In this document: in pieces, positions 23,861 to 35,488 of the stretch
Layout of the letters: every line of letters begins with the position of its first letter
Position numbering within the stretch: position 1 is the first letter of the stretch
Translations under genes and position numbers: made by a program
Notes under the pieces: model-generated
Seen by the model: only the letters and a program-made list of their open reading frames with translations
The model's database searches: none
What the model was told of the DNA's origin: nothing
DNA from: Dastarcus helophoroides
Taxonomy: Eukaryota; Arthropoda; Insecta; Coleoptera; Bothrideridae
Direction: 5' to 3'
Length of the DNA stretch: 64,000 nt
Assembly: GCA_028583605.1 (NCBI GenBank)
Contig: CM053328.1
Coordinates: 31,665,578-31,729,577, forward strand

Positions 23861-25373
23861 TAGATTTTAATTTTTTCTCCAACATTCCGAGTTTAAAGTT
23901 TCAAATTATTTAAGGTCGAATTAAAAAACGTAATTTTGCGAGAAAAAAAAAGTCGACAGTTGGAACTTAAAAACGAAATGTCGATTTGGAATAAAAAATT
24001 AAAAAAAAATTCAATACGCAATGTAAGAAAAGATTATAGAGTTTTAAAAATCAAATTCACTAATTAAACATTCTTAAAATCATGACTTCTAAAAATTTCG
24101 ATTTTATTTTAGAAGTTTTGGGTTTTGAAGGGTAATAAATCTAGTGAGTTTTAAAACATTTCGAGATTAAGGTTAAAATTTCAAGATTAAATTTGAAATT
24201 TTGGTAATTAGGTATTTGTTATGTAAATTATTTAATCTATTTTAATTTTATTCTACAAATTCAGAAAAATTTCATTTAGTTCAATGCTTGAAATCAACAT
24301 TTCTGGAAAAAATCCAACATTTCTAGAAAAAAAATCGAAATTTCCAGAAAAAAGTAAAAATTTTTAGAAATCCCAAATAATCCCAAAGATAAATGTTCAG
24401 CAGCACGCTAGAAATGTCTATTTTAATTTCAAGTTTTGCTAGAAATTTGGAAGTTTCGAACATTTAATTTTTAACCAAAAATTCCAGGTCATGGTCATCT
24501 CAAACTTTTTAAACTTAGAACTTTTAAACTCAAAAATTTGAGAGTTTTGTTAATAAAGAAGTCGAAATTTCGATATAGACCTAGTTTATTGAAAAAAAGA
24601 AAATCAAGATTTTAGGTTCAGTCTCGGATTTTTTTAGAAATTCTTCCTTTGCAATGCCAGGCTATTCCATCCAGTCATCTGTCTTTATTTCCGCTTCCTA
24701 CTCGATCTGGTTTAATTAAAACTTGTTTCACGAAAAACTCAAAAATCAGAAAAGAATTTTTCTTTTTTAAATTCTAAATCTCAAGTTTTTTTAATTTTTT
24801 TTAAATTTTGTCCCCTAAAATTTTTTAATTTTAAAACTGGTCACTTTGACCAGAAATTTTGACTTTTTCCTCAACATTTCTTCGACTTTTTTTGACATAA
24901 ACTTTCGAAAATATTTCAACGTGAAAAATCTAAAAAATTTTACTTAGTAATTAAGAGAAATTTCATTTCTTTCACAGATCGAATTCTACATTTCTGGAGA
25001 AAATTTAACAATTCGAGAAAAAAGCCGAAATTTCGAAAAAGAGAAAAAAATTTTTGAAATTTTAAATATCGAGTCAAAGACAAACCTTCATTAACACTAA
25101 CTTTAGAAAATAAAACTAGAAATATCGATTTTCCCGGAAATGAAGTTTCGATCAAAAAGTCCAATATTTTAGTTTTTATCAAAATTGCAAGTTTAGGTTT
25201 TTTATTTTATTCAGAAATTTAAAAAAAATTAAATTAACTTCAAATTTTATCGAAATCTGCCCCTTTTCAAAAAATGTGTGTTAAAACTTGAATTAAGTAC
25301 TTTTTATGTTCGAATATTTGTCGAAATTCAAACTATTACGTTGCACAATATTTAAAGCTTATTAATTTTATTT

Positions 25374-25540
25374 TGGTGGAACGGACTTGTCCTTGGTTAT
25401 CTTCAAAAATTGAAATACAAATTTTGTCCTCTGAAACCAAGAAAAATTAAAAAACACAACAAGGTTGCTCTAACGCGTTTCGATAGCCAAGCTATCACAG
25501 CTTTGCTATCGAAAGGCATTAGAGCAACCTTGTTGTAATA
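25374..25540. repeat. Palindromic element P, copy 1
   Basis: Left arm GGTGGAACGGACTTGTCC, then CTGAAACCAAGAAAAATT, then CAAGGTTGCTCTAACGCG and TTCGATAGC. The complement of the inner part follows after GCTATCACAGC and stops at TTGTTGT. The right arm is therefore shorter than the left. It lies within repeat block E. The same element recurs at 37056-37230, 51298-51446, 51948-52000 and 52180-52312. Confidence 0.8.
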
Positions 25541-26699
25541 ATTTTAAACTCGAAAATTTGAGAGTTTTGTTAATAAATTGAAATTAAGAGTCAAAATAGC
25601 GAGTAAAAATATTAAATTTCCATAAAAACCCAATTTATTGGGGAAAATCTCAAAATTTTGAGTTCAATATCTAAATTTTAACCTATTTTATATCTCGAAT
25701 TTTGGACATTATTTTAGAAATTATAAGTCCTTAGCGAGATTTCAAATTTAAAACCTATTTCGACAAAAAGTCAAAATTCTAGAAAAATTGGAAATAATTA
25801 ATATTAATGTTGGTTTCTCCGCGAATTCCAAGTTTATTAGTAGACATTTTTTATTTCTTTTAACTTTAAAATTGGGAACCTACACTTTGGCCAGTTCTAA
25901 AAATTTTGATTTAAATTGACAACTTTCGATTTTTTTTTAACATCACATTTTTCAACTCGAGAATCAGAAAATTTTTTAAAATAAAGTTTATAGATTAGAG
26001 ACAAAATTTCGATTAAAAATTCGACACTTTCATCAGAACTTAATTTATTGGAAAAAATCCAAACACCTTCAAATCATCTCAGAAATTTGAACTTTTTTTA
26101 ATCACAAAATTTCGAATTTCGAGTTTTTTTCAGAAATATTGAGCTTCTTTTCGAGGCAAAAAATTTCCAGAAAAAGATCAAAAACTCAGGAGAAAATCAG
26201 GAATTTGTTTAATATAAATTTTGGCATAGTTAAAAAAAATTCACCGTTAAACTTGCAATTTTTAAGTTTTTTTCTTCTAAAACTTTCTGAGCCTTTCCAT
26301 CTGAACATCTGACATTTTTGTTTACAAATTATGATTTCGAAATTTCGACTTTTTCTAGAAATTATAAGTTTTGAAATTTGTAATTGTTCTCCTTTAACAC
26401 TTGGACTTTTAAACTGGAAATTGACATTTTCTTTAGAAATTTTGACTTGTCTTCTCAAAATTTCCATTAAAATCCAGAAACTTCTTCTTATTTCAGCACT
26501 AACTTTCAAGAAAATGCCGAAATCTCGATTTTAATCTCGAAAGTTTGTATAAAAACTTAGTTTTTTTTGGAATTTTCAAATTTTTCTCGAAATTAGGACT
26601 ATTTTCTCAAAGTTATATGATTAAAATTATATTTTTCAAACCAAAAGATTCGATAATTTTGTTTTATGGATCTAGAGCTTTTATCCAAATTGCGAACTT

Positions 26700-28700
26700 T
26701 TTTTCTGGATTTTTATAGTTTAAACATAAGATGTTTCAAGTATAGTTCGAAAGTTTGAACAAAGGCGAGATTTTCAAAACACTTCCAAATTTTCACAAAT
26801 GTCAAAAATTTTAAAAAAGATGAAATTTTTCCAAAAGTCGAAAATTCAAAGAATTGCTATTTTCAAAAATGTTAACACGTTGAAAAAAGTTAAACATTTT
26901 GAGATCGAAACGAAATTTCCAAAAAATTATTGAAATTGTTATAAGCAAATTAAAATGCTGAAAAAAATTTACAATTACCAAAAAATATCGAAATTTTGAA
27001 ATAAAAAAAATTAAGGAGTGAATTTTTGAAAAATTATCGAAAATTTAAAAACAAAGCCAATTTTTAAAAAACATATCCAAACCTAAAAAAAATCGAAATT
27101 CAAAAACCACGTCGACATTTTTGTACCCATTTTCAAATAAAATTGGAATGTTTAAAAAGCCAAGATTTTTAAAAAGACGAAAATTTGATAAAAATCAAAA
27201 TTTTTAAAGAAGACGAAATTTTAAAAGTCGAATTTTTAAAAAATTTAACATTTTATCGTGAAAGATTTAAAAAAAATCGATATTTTGAAAAAAGTTAAAA
27301 TTTCAAACAACTGCTATTTTCAACAAAAGTTAGGATTTTGAAAAAAACTGAAAATTTTGAAACGAAAGGATTTGTAAAAATGTTGAAATTCTTATGAAAA
27401 ATTAAAATGCCGAAAAGAAGTCTGGATTTTCAAAAGTAAATCAGAATTTTAAAATAAAAAAAAAATAAAAGAGTGTAATTTTAAAAAACGATCGGAAATT
27501 ACGAAAAAAAAATCGAAATTTTGAAATTATCGAAAATTTAAAAACAAAGCCAACTTTTGAAAAACATGTCCAAACTTCAAAGAAATCAAAATTTTAAGAA
27601 CACGTCTAACATTTTTGTACCAATTTTCATATAAAATTGAAATCTTGAAAAATACAAAATTTTAACAAAAGTCGAAAATTTGAAAAAAAAATCAAAATAT
27701 TTAAAAAAGATGAAATTTTAAAAAAAGAAATTTTCAAAAACTTTAACATTTTTTCGCGAAAGGATTAAAAAAACCATTGAAACTTTGAAAAAAGTTGAAA
27801 TTTCAAAGAGCTGCTATTTTCAGAAAAAGTTAACATTTTGAAAAAAATTGAAAATTTTAAAATCGAAACGAAATTTCGAAAAAATGTTGAAATTCTTATG
27901 ACAAATTTAAATGCCGAAAAGAAGTCAGGATTTAAAAAAAAATCGAAATTCTGAAATAAAAAATTTCAATACAATGAAATTTTGAAAAATAGTCGAAAAT
28001 TTAGAACCACAGCCAACTTTTGAAAAATAAGCCCAAACTTTTAAAAAATCGAAATTTAAAAACCACGTCGACATTTTTGAACCAATTTTCAATTAAAATT
28101 GAAATTTTGGAAAAGACAAGATTTTTGCAAAAGTCGAAAATTTGATAAAAATCAAAATTTTCAAAAAAGACAATATTTTAAAAGTCGAAATTTTCAAAAA
28201 ATTTAATATAATAATATATTTATCGTGAAAGATTTTAAAAGAAACATCGAAATTTTGTACAAAGTTAAAATTTGAGACAACTGCTATTTAAAAAAATGAA
28301 TAACATTTTAAAATAAGTTGAAAATTTTAAAGCCGAACGAAATTTCAAAAAAATGTCTGAACTCTTATAACAAATTACAATGCAGAAAAGAATATTGGAT
28401 TTTCCAAAAAGCGAGATTTTGAAATAAAAAAAAATTTAAAAGAATGAAATTTTGAAAAATATTCGAAAATTTAAAAACAAAGCAAACTTTTAAAAAACAT
28501 GTCCAAACTTAAAAAAAATCGAAATTTAAAAACCACGTCGACATTTTTGTACCAACTTTCAAATAAAATTGAAATTTTGAAAACGATAAGATCTTTAAAA
28601 CGTCAAAAATTTGAAAAAATCAAAATTAAAAAGAAGCCAAAATATTAAAATTCGAAATTTTCAAAAAAGTTGACATTTTGTCGTTGAAGATTATGAAAAA
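26700..28700. repeat. Higher-order tandem array, unit of about 460-500 bases, four copies
   Basis: The landmark TGCTATTTTCA-like sequence occurs near 26855, 27312, 27812 and 28282 (last one TGCTATTTAAA). A second landmark (AAAGCCAACTTTTGAAAAAC and variants) occurs near 27046, 27546, 28011 and 28479 in the same relative place. Spacings are about 457-500 bases. Each unit itself consists of short A/T-tract motifs. Confidence 0.85.
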
Positions 28701-29280
28701 ACTAAAAAATTTTAAAAAATGTCGAAGTTTTTGTACAATGTTATCAAGAAAGATAAAAATAATCGAAATTTGAAAAGGAAAAATTTTGACAAAATGTCGA
28801 TATCTGACGAATATCGAAATTTTCCAAAAAAAATCTAAATTTTTGAAGTAGAAATAAAAAAATTGGAACCTTGAAAAAGTGAGTCAAGATTTTAAATAAA
28901 AGTCCGAATTTTAAGAATAGTCGAAAAATCTAAAGTTGTACGAATTTGTAGAATTGAAATTTTAAAAAGGAAACATTTTAACAAAAGTAGAAAATTTCGA
29001 AATTCGAAAGGGCAAAATTTTGAAAAAATCTGGTGATTTGCCAAATATAATTTTTCACAAAAAGGTCTACATTTTTTAAAGAGTAATAAAAAAATGGATC
29101 CTCGAAAACGCCAGTGAAGATTTTGAAATAAAATATTGAAAATTTAAAAAAAATGTAAAGTAGAAATTTACAAACATAGACCAATTTTAAAAAAGTTTCG
29201 AAATCATCTAAAAAAGACAAAATTTTCAAAAAGTTCGAAATTTCGAAATAGAAATCAAAAAATAACTTAGGAATTGCTGA

Positions 29281-30780
29281 ATTCGACGACTTTCAAGAGC
29301 AGAGATTTCTGGGAAGTTCCACATGCATAAGTGGAAAATTTTTGTAAAATTTGATCGTTATACCTTTTTTGTGAACCTCTTCATGCAAGTCGTATTTCGT
29401 CAAAGAAAATAACTTTCTAAAGGATCTCCTCTTGTCTAAGAAAATTCTAACCTCTTTTCGTAAATAAGACGTCAAGGTAACACTTGACAGATCAACTAAG
29501 CGTTGTTGTTGAGTTTTTTTTCAGCTAAAACGTTCTTTTTTGTCATAAAATGTCAACCCAATTTAGTGGCGAAGCCAGTGGCATATCTAAGCTACATGAT
29601 GTCACAAGTGAGACTGGTATTACAAAAGTTAAGGGCAGAAAAATGCCAAACAAAAACGCTGCAAGAACAGTAAATAAGTAATCTCATACATTTTTCGTTA
29701 CGTCTTCTTCTGCAACAAATCATAGTAGAAATGACTATTTCATTTGAGCACCCGATAGTCACATTAAACCTACTTCTCTTAAGGGTGTTTACGTTAAAAT
29801 ATCACGTTTTAGGCAATCTCGGGTAAATGCCTATTTTATTCGCGGAACATTTAGAGGCAGTTTACAATAGGGAATACACTTTAATCTCAGTTGCAAGGCA
29901 CAACAGACCACAGAGGAACATATAAACTCCTACAGCACGACGATTTCATTGTCAAATTGTACGAAGCGTATTGTAATGTGGTTTCTCAATCTGAAATTAG
30001 GCTGGATAGCAATAAAAACCAATAGTTTTGGTGAGCTACACATGGAAATAAACTGTACGTGGAAGGATCAGTTGAGGTGGATCCTACAATAGAATTGTCA
30101 CTTAATGAATTGGTTAGATATATGATGAAAATTGGAGCAGTGCCTAAAGTTCTTTTGTAGATGAGTTTTATGATAGTTTTTCAGACAAAAAAAATCGTAA
30201 AAAAAGTCATTCACATAAATGTCTAATTTAGTAAGCAACATTTCATAAAACTATCATCGATTTATTAATAAAGAACGAAAAGTATGTTGTCTCCTAGGAA
30301 ATCCTAGCAGATCCTGTGATAACTTAGCTGATTTTTTTATTTATCGGTCACAGCATTAGATCGTTAAATATCGCTAAGGAGGAATAAGTAGAGGAACCGT
30401 TAAGTACTTTAAAACAAAGTTTTCTCGAATCGAAGCTTTAAAGAAAGAATCAGCCACGAGCGAGTCTGCTTGCACATTTACGATTATCTAAAGATTGTTA
30501 CAGTAAATATGATGAACAGTCAATAGACCAAATTAAATCATTTATAGTTATAAATGAATATTAAAATATTGTCCAAATGTCCTTGTTTAATAATTAAAAA
30601 ATAAAAAAATTGTCTATTTTCAGCACTTACTGTGTTACGTGAAATTTAATAAACTAGTGCTACCTCTGAAAATATTCATCTAATAATGGATAAATTTGAT
30701 CTGTACTCTATCTTTCGGTTAACTAACGTTAACTCACCTTTGCGATAAATCTTTGTTTGTATCATAGATTCAATGAAGTA
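29281..30780. other. Unique segment with protein-like fragments of unknown family
   Basis: On the plus strand a 43-codon frame opens at ATG 29550 (MSTQFSGEASGISKLHDVTS and on). Near 29920-30160 the fragments YKLLQHDDFIVKLYEAYCNV and GSVEVDPTIELSLNELVRYM read well but are broken by stops. The codon content looks more protein-like than the surroundings. I do not recognise the family. It could be a dead mobile-element gene or an old pseudogene. Confidence 0.35.
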
Positions 30781-31512
30781 TTACAAGGTGACAAGGCGAA
30801 TTTCGAACTTAAAAAGAATTTTTTAGCTCCGAGTTTCCATCAAAATGTTGACTTTTACCTAAGATTCTAGTTCCAAAAATTGATTTCCATATATCTACTA
30901 TTTCCAGATATTTTGACTTTTTGAAATCTAGGCTTTTACTTATTTGTCAAAATTTAGATTAAACTGGAGTTAGAAAGCCTTAACAAATTTACCACAAAAT
31001 TTTTTTCTCAATCCCAACTTTTATTTCGAAAATTAGAAAACTTTTTCAAAATGTCTTGCTTCATTCCGAATTGTTGAGCTTTTTTTATATTGTTACATAC
31101 ACTTTTAATTATCACTTTGTTTTTCTGAATTTTCGCTCACACATTTTATTTTGTTTAGTTCTAGAATTATTTCGAAATTGGTATTTTAGTATTAAAATGT
31201 CCAGTTGCTTTTTCAGATCTGCGGGAAGTATTTTGTTAAAAATTTAGTTTTTTTTATTTCCAGTTTTACGTTATAATTTTGACTTTAAAACTAGAGATTA
31301 TTTCGTTTTCCCTAAATTGTTAGTTTTGCCCTTCATAGTTAAAACTGTCCATTATTTTTTTTTTAACTATTATATAATGCGATCTACATAATATTTGCTA
31401 TTTTTAATCGCTTTTTAAAAATTCTGAGGCTTCAACATTTATTATTACTTATTTATTACCATCCCAAAGTTTCGACTTTTCTGTGTATTTTTTTTAAGTT
31501 CAATCCACTTTT
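30781..31512. repeat. A/T-tract repeat block F
   Basis: Decayed repeat (AAAATGTTGACTTTTACC and similar) directly beyond the 3' end of LINE copy 3, whose poly(A) runs into it. It suggests the LINE landed in this repeat. Confidence 0.6.
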
Positions 31513-31514
31513 AA

Positions 31515-32227
31515 AGGGTAACCCCATTAGGCCTTCAGAGCCCTACGAGTAGGAGACGGAAACAAGGATAGATAGCGATGAACTAGGTTGTAATTTTTGG
31601 GAAAAATTCTGCTCGGTAACGAATTTTAAAGCTTGGATGTTCTATAGAGTCTCCATAGACAGAAGTCCTCACTGTGTCAAGCTGGACCACACAGGAATTT
31701 GCTGTCTTTGACTGTCAATCCTATTATATTCTGTGAGCATTTCCCGTGAAAATATTTGTAGAAAAAAGATAAGTCACCAACCATCCACCTGTGCTTTAGT
31801 ATTTCGAGAGAATCGGTCTAACTCTTCTCATCAATTAGACGAAACGCTCTTCTTTGAATTGAATCTAAAAGAGCCAACATGTTCTTTGGGGCTAAACTCC
31901 AAATACAAGAGCAGTATTCTAGTGTTGGCCTAACTTGAACTTTCTATAAAGTGAGCAGCTGAGGAGATGTGAAGTACCTTTTAGCTCCAAAAAAAAAGCC
32001 TAACTTTTGAGAAGCGGACTTGACAATGGCGCGTATGATCGTCCCAAGAGAAGTTGTTACTCTCATTTACTCCTAGGAGTATGTTTGTTGTATTATCCTT
32101 GATATGTTCTTAGAGAAAACCGTGGCCTGGGTTTTTGAGGCGTTGAAGTCGACCAGATTTTTCTTACCCCGTTCGAGAACGGTTTCAAGATTTTGATTAA
32201 TCATCTGTATCTGCTGTTCCCTTAGCC
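31515..32227 (-). pseudogene. LINE copy 3, 3' part (C-terminal region of ORF2)
   Basis: On the minus strand, right to left: GKKNLVDFNASKTQATVFSK, then the thumb and terminal region with several frameshifts. The 3' end reads TTGAACTTAAAAAAAA, close to that of copy 1 (TTAAACTTAAAAAAAA). It is separated from its 5' part by hAT element 2. Confidence 0.85.
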
Positions 32228-35200
32228 TAGGGGTCGGCAAACCGCGGCTCGCGAGCCGCATGCGGCTCTTTAAAAGACAATGGTGGCTCTTTAAATTCCC
32301 CTAAAAAGTAAATAAATAAAAGCTAGAGTGGACAGACACGCTAAAATAAATACTCATTAAACACGTGACCTACTGAAGTCGAAATTTCCTAAAATACTTT
32401 TCTAGAAATTTTCACATTTTGCTTAAATTTTGACACAATAATTACGATTTCAAGAAATATTTTTCCAAAATTTTTGATTGATTTGTATAAACATTTCGAA
32501 AAAATATATGAATTTTAAAATTTCTAGAAAAAAACCCATTTGGAAAGTCGAAATTTCTAAAAAAATATGTTTCACATGATTTCACTTTTTTATTTGCAAA
32601 TTTTCTACAGCTTTGAAATTTCGTGAAAAAAAGTTTAATTACTTTTATGAAAAAAAATATCTAAATTTACAGAAGCAGCAAATATCAAAGTTCAAAATAA
32701 CAGCGGAAATTTCAATAAAAAGCTAAATTTTGAGAAAAAGGAAGAGGTTTCGAAAAAATTGAGAAAAAGAAAGAGACTTCGAAAAAATTGAGAGAAAGGA
32801 AGTTTTCTCGAAAAAAATTGAGAAAATGGAACAAATTTCGATAAAAGTGAATTTATCAAATCTTCTCAAAAAAAGGTAAAATTTAAAAAAAACGTCGGAG
32901 ATTGAAACCCAGAATAAACTGAAAACCTGAAGTTTTTAGACAAATTTAAATTTTTCAATAACTGTAAAATATCAAAAAAAGAAATTGTAAAAATAAACTG
33001 GAACCTTAAAAAAATTTGTCGAACTTTAAAAAAGTCGAAGTTTTTCAGAGAGGAAGAAAAAAGTCTAATTTTAGGAAAAATGTCGAGGAAAAAGTGAAAA
33101 CTTTAACAAAAGCCCAAAGTTTTGACAAAAAATTTGCAATTTTTAAGAGAAATTCAAACCTTCAGAAGAAATTTAAAATTTAGAAAACAAGACGATTTAA
33201 AAAAATCGAAATTTTCTGATAAATTCGAATTTTGAGAAAATTGGTAAAATAATTTTGAAAGAAAACAAAATGTCGATAAAACTTACAGTTTTAAGAAAAC
33301 TATTGAATTTTTAAAAAAAGGTCAAAAATTCTTAGTCAAATTTTATGAAAAAAATCAAATTTTGAGATATGAAAATAGATTAATTTCATTCGAAATAAAA
33401 GTTGAAATTTCCAGAAAAAGCTTAATTTTGAAAAAAAAATTCTAAAAAAATTAATTTGTCAAAAGTTATCAAAAAACGCAAAATTTTTGAAAATACTAAT
33501 TTTCGATCGATTGAAATTGGCAGAACAAATTTAAAAACCTGTCATGTTTGGACAAATTTAAATTTTGTGAAAAATTGTAAAATTTTGAAAACTAAAATTG
33601 TAATAAATAAGAAGTTTAAAAAAAAATTTTCGATCTTTTTCAGAAGTAGAAGTTTTTCAGAGAAGAATAAAATAAAAAATTTGCAATGTTTCCCTGAAAG
33701 TTAAATGTTGAGAATAAATTGAAATTTCGAGGACAAGACGAATTAAAAAAAAAACTCAAAATTTTCAGATAAATCGAATTTTGTAAAAATTGGTGAAATA
33801 ATTTCGAAAGAAAAGAAAATGTCGATAAAACTTCCAGTTTCGAAAATAGTATTGAATTTTAAAACGTCAAAATTTCCCAGAGCAATTTTAAGAAAAAAAT
33901 TAAATTTTGAGATTTGAATTTAGTTCGAAATAAAAATTGAAATTTTCAGAAAATACCGAATTTTGAAAAAAGAGATTTTGAAAAAAATTAATTTGTCAAA
34001 AGATTTCAAAAAAGATTAAATTTAAAAAAAAATTGTCTAATTTCGACGATAGATTGAAACCCTAAACAAATTTAAAACCTGAAATTCCTAGACAAATTTA
34101 AATTTTGTGAAACATTGTAAAATTTCGAAGAGAGCCGTTGTAAACAACTGAAAGATTAGAAAACATCGTTGAACTTTTAAAAAGCCAAAGTTTTTTAGAG
34201 CAGAAGAAAAATAATTTGCATTTTTCCAAAGAAAGTGAAACTTTGAGAATAAATTTGAAATTTCGAGAACAAGATGAATTAAAATAAAACCTCCAAATGT
34301 CCAGATAAATTCACAATTTGATAGAATTGCTTTAATAATCTCGAAAGAAAAGACAATGTTGATACAACTTCCAGTTTCGAGAAAAATGTTGAACTTTAAC
34401 GAAAGGACAAATTTTAAGAAAAAAAATCAAATTCTAAGATTAAGTCGAACATTTTGAAAATTGACGAATTCTTCAAAAAAATCGCAGCTTGCAGAAACAT
34501 TAAAATGTCGAATTTTAAAACTCAAAATTTCAACAAAAAAACCGAGTTTTGCTAACCAAGTCCAAATTTGTATAAAATACATAAAATGTTTTGTAAAAGT
34601 TAATATTTGGGCAAAATGGCTAAATTAGGGAAAAGGACAAATTTTGAAAGAAATATAGAAATTTCGAGAAAAGTGTTGAAGTGTTGCAGGTCAAAATTTC
34701 CCAAAGAAAGTCAAATTTTGAGATCAAGTCAAACATTTTGAAAATATGTAGATACATTTCGTCAAAAAAATTGCATTTTACAAAAACAGTGAAATCTCGA
34801 ATTTAAAAAGTCGATATTTTGAAAAAAAAACCGAATTTTGCGTAACGAATTTAAAAAGTATGAACGTTCTAGAAAAAAGCCGTAACTTAGAAGAAAGTCA
34901 AAACAATGTCATTTTGGAAAAAAGTGAAATTTGAGAATAGATCTAAATTTCGAAAAAAGAAAACTTTGAAAAAGGTCGACATCTTCAAAAACTATTTTAC
35001 TTAACATCTCCAATTGCGGCAAATTTTTACTTTTTTTATTAAAAAATCGATAGAAGATAAATTTTTGAGAAATAAGTTGAATCTTCCAGTAAGTCGAATT
35101 AGAAAAAAGTAAACATTTTTACAAATTGTCGATTTTTAAAAAGAAAGGAAGATTTGGGGTAAAAGTCTTATTTTAGGAGCAAAATAGATTAAAAAAAAGA

Positions 35201-35480
35201 CTAATATGGAGAAGATTTAAAAAAGTAAAAATTGCGAAAAAAAAAGGCAAAGTTTGAAGTAAAGGTCTAAATTTTGAGCAGTAAAAGGTCTTTTGGGTTG
35301 AATATATTTTCGTTTAACTACATGAGTCAGCCTCAGTCTCATATTTTGTCTGATTTATCTTATTTAATTTTGAAATAAAATGTAAAAATCAGAAATAAAA
35401 ATTTATGGCTCTTTGAAATTCACGAAATCAATTTTTTAATTGCGGCTGGCTCTTTCGGTTTAAAAGTTTGCCGACCCCTG
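32228..35480. mobile_element. hAT element 2, satellite-filled (TSD CCTTAGCC)
   Basis: Same family as hAT element 1 in the opposite orientation. The left end TAGGGGTCGGCAAAC (first base C to T) starts at 32228, and the right end GTTTGCCGACCCCTG ends at 35480. A perfect duplication CCTTAGCC lies at 32220-32227 and 35481-35488. The subterminal regions match element 1 (GAGCCGCATGCGGCTCTTTA at one side, GCTCTTTCGGTTTAAAAG at the other). The interior is A-rich repeat with three copies of a unit of about 540 bases. Landmarks TTGGTAAAATAAT, TTGGTGAAATAAT and ATTGCTTTAATAAT lie near 33241, 33790 and 34326. At 3253 bases it is about one unit longer than element 1. It has no transposase. Confidence 0.93.
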
Positions 35481-35488
35481 CCTTAGCC

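Larger units (their letters stand above)
23861..29280. repeat. A/T-tract repeat block E (5.4 kb)
   Basis: The largest block with block H. Its left half has mixed orientation. From about 26700 it is A-rich on this strand, with motifs such as GTCGAAATTTTGAAAAAA. It holds a palindromic insertion (25374-25540) and a higher-order array (26700-28700). No gene. Confidence 0.8.

Noticed and set aside
26700..28700. CRISPR-like array
   Set aside because: The units are about 470 bases long, diverged, and made of smaller A/T motifs with no constant repeat and unique spacer. The genome is eukaryotic.
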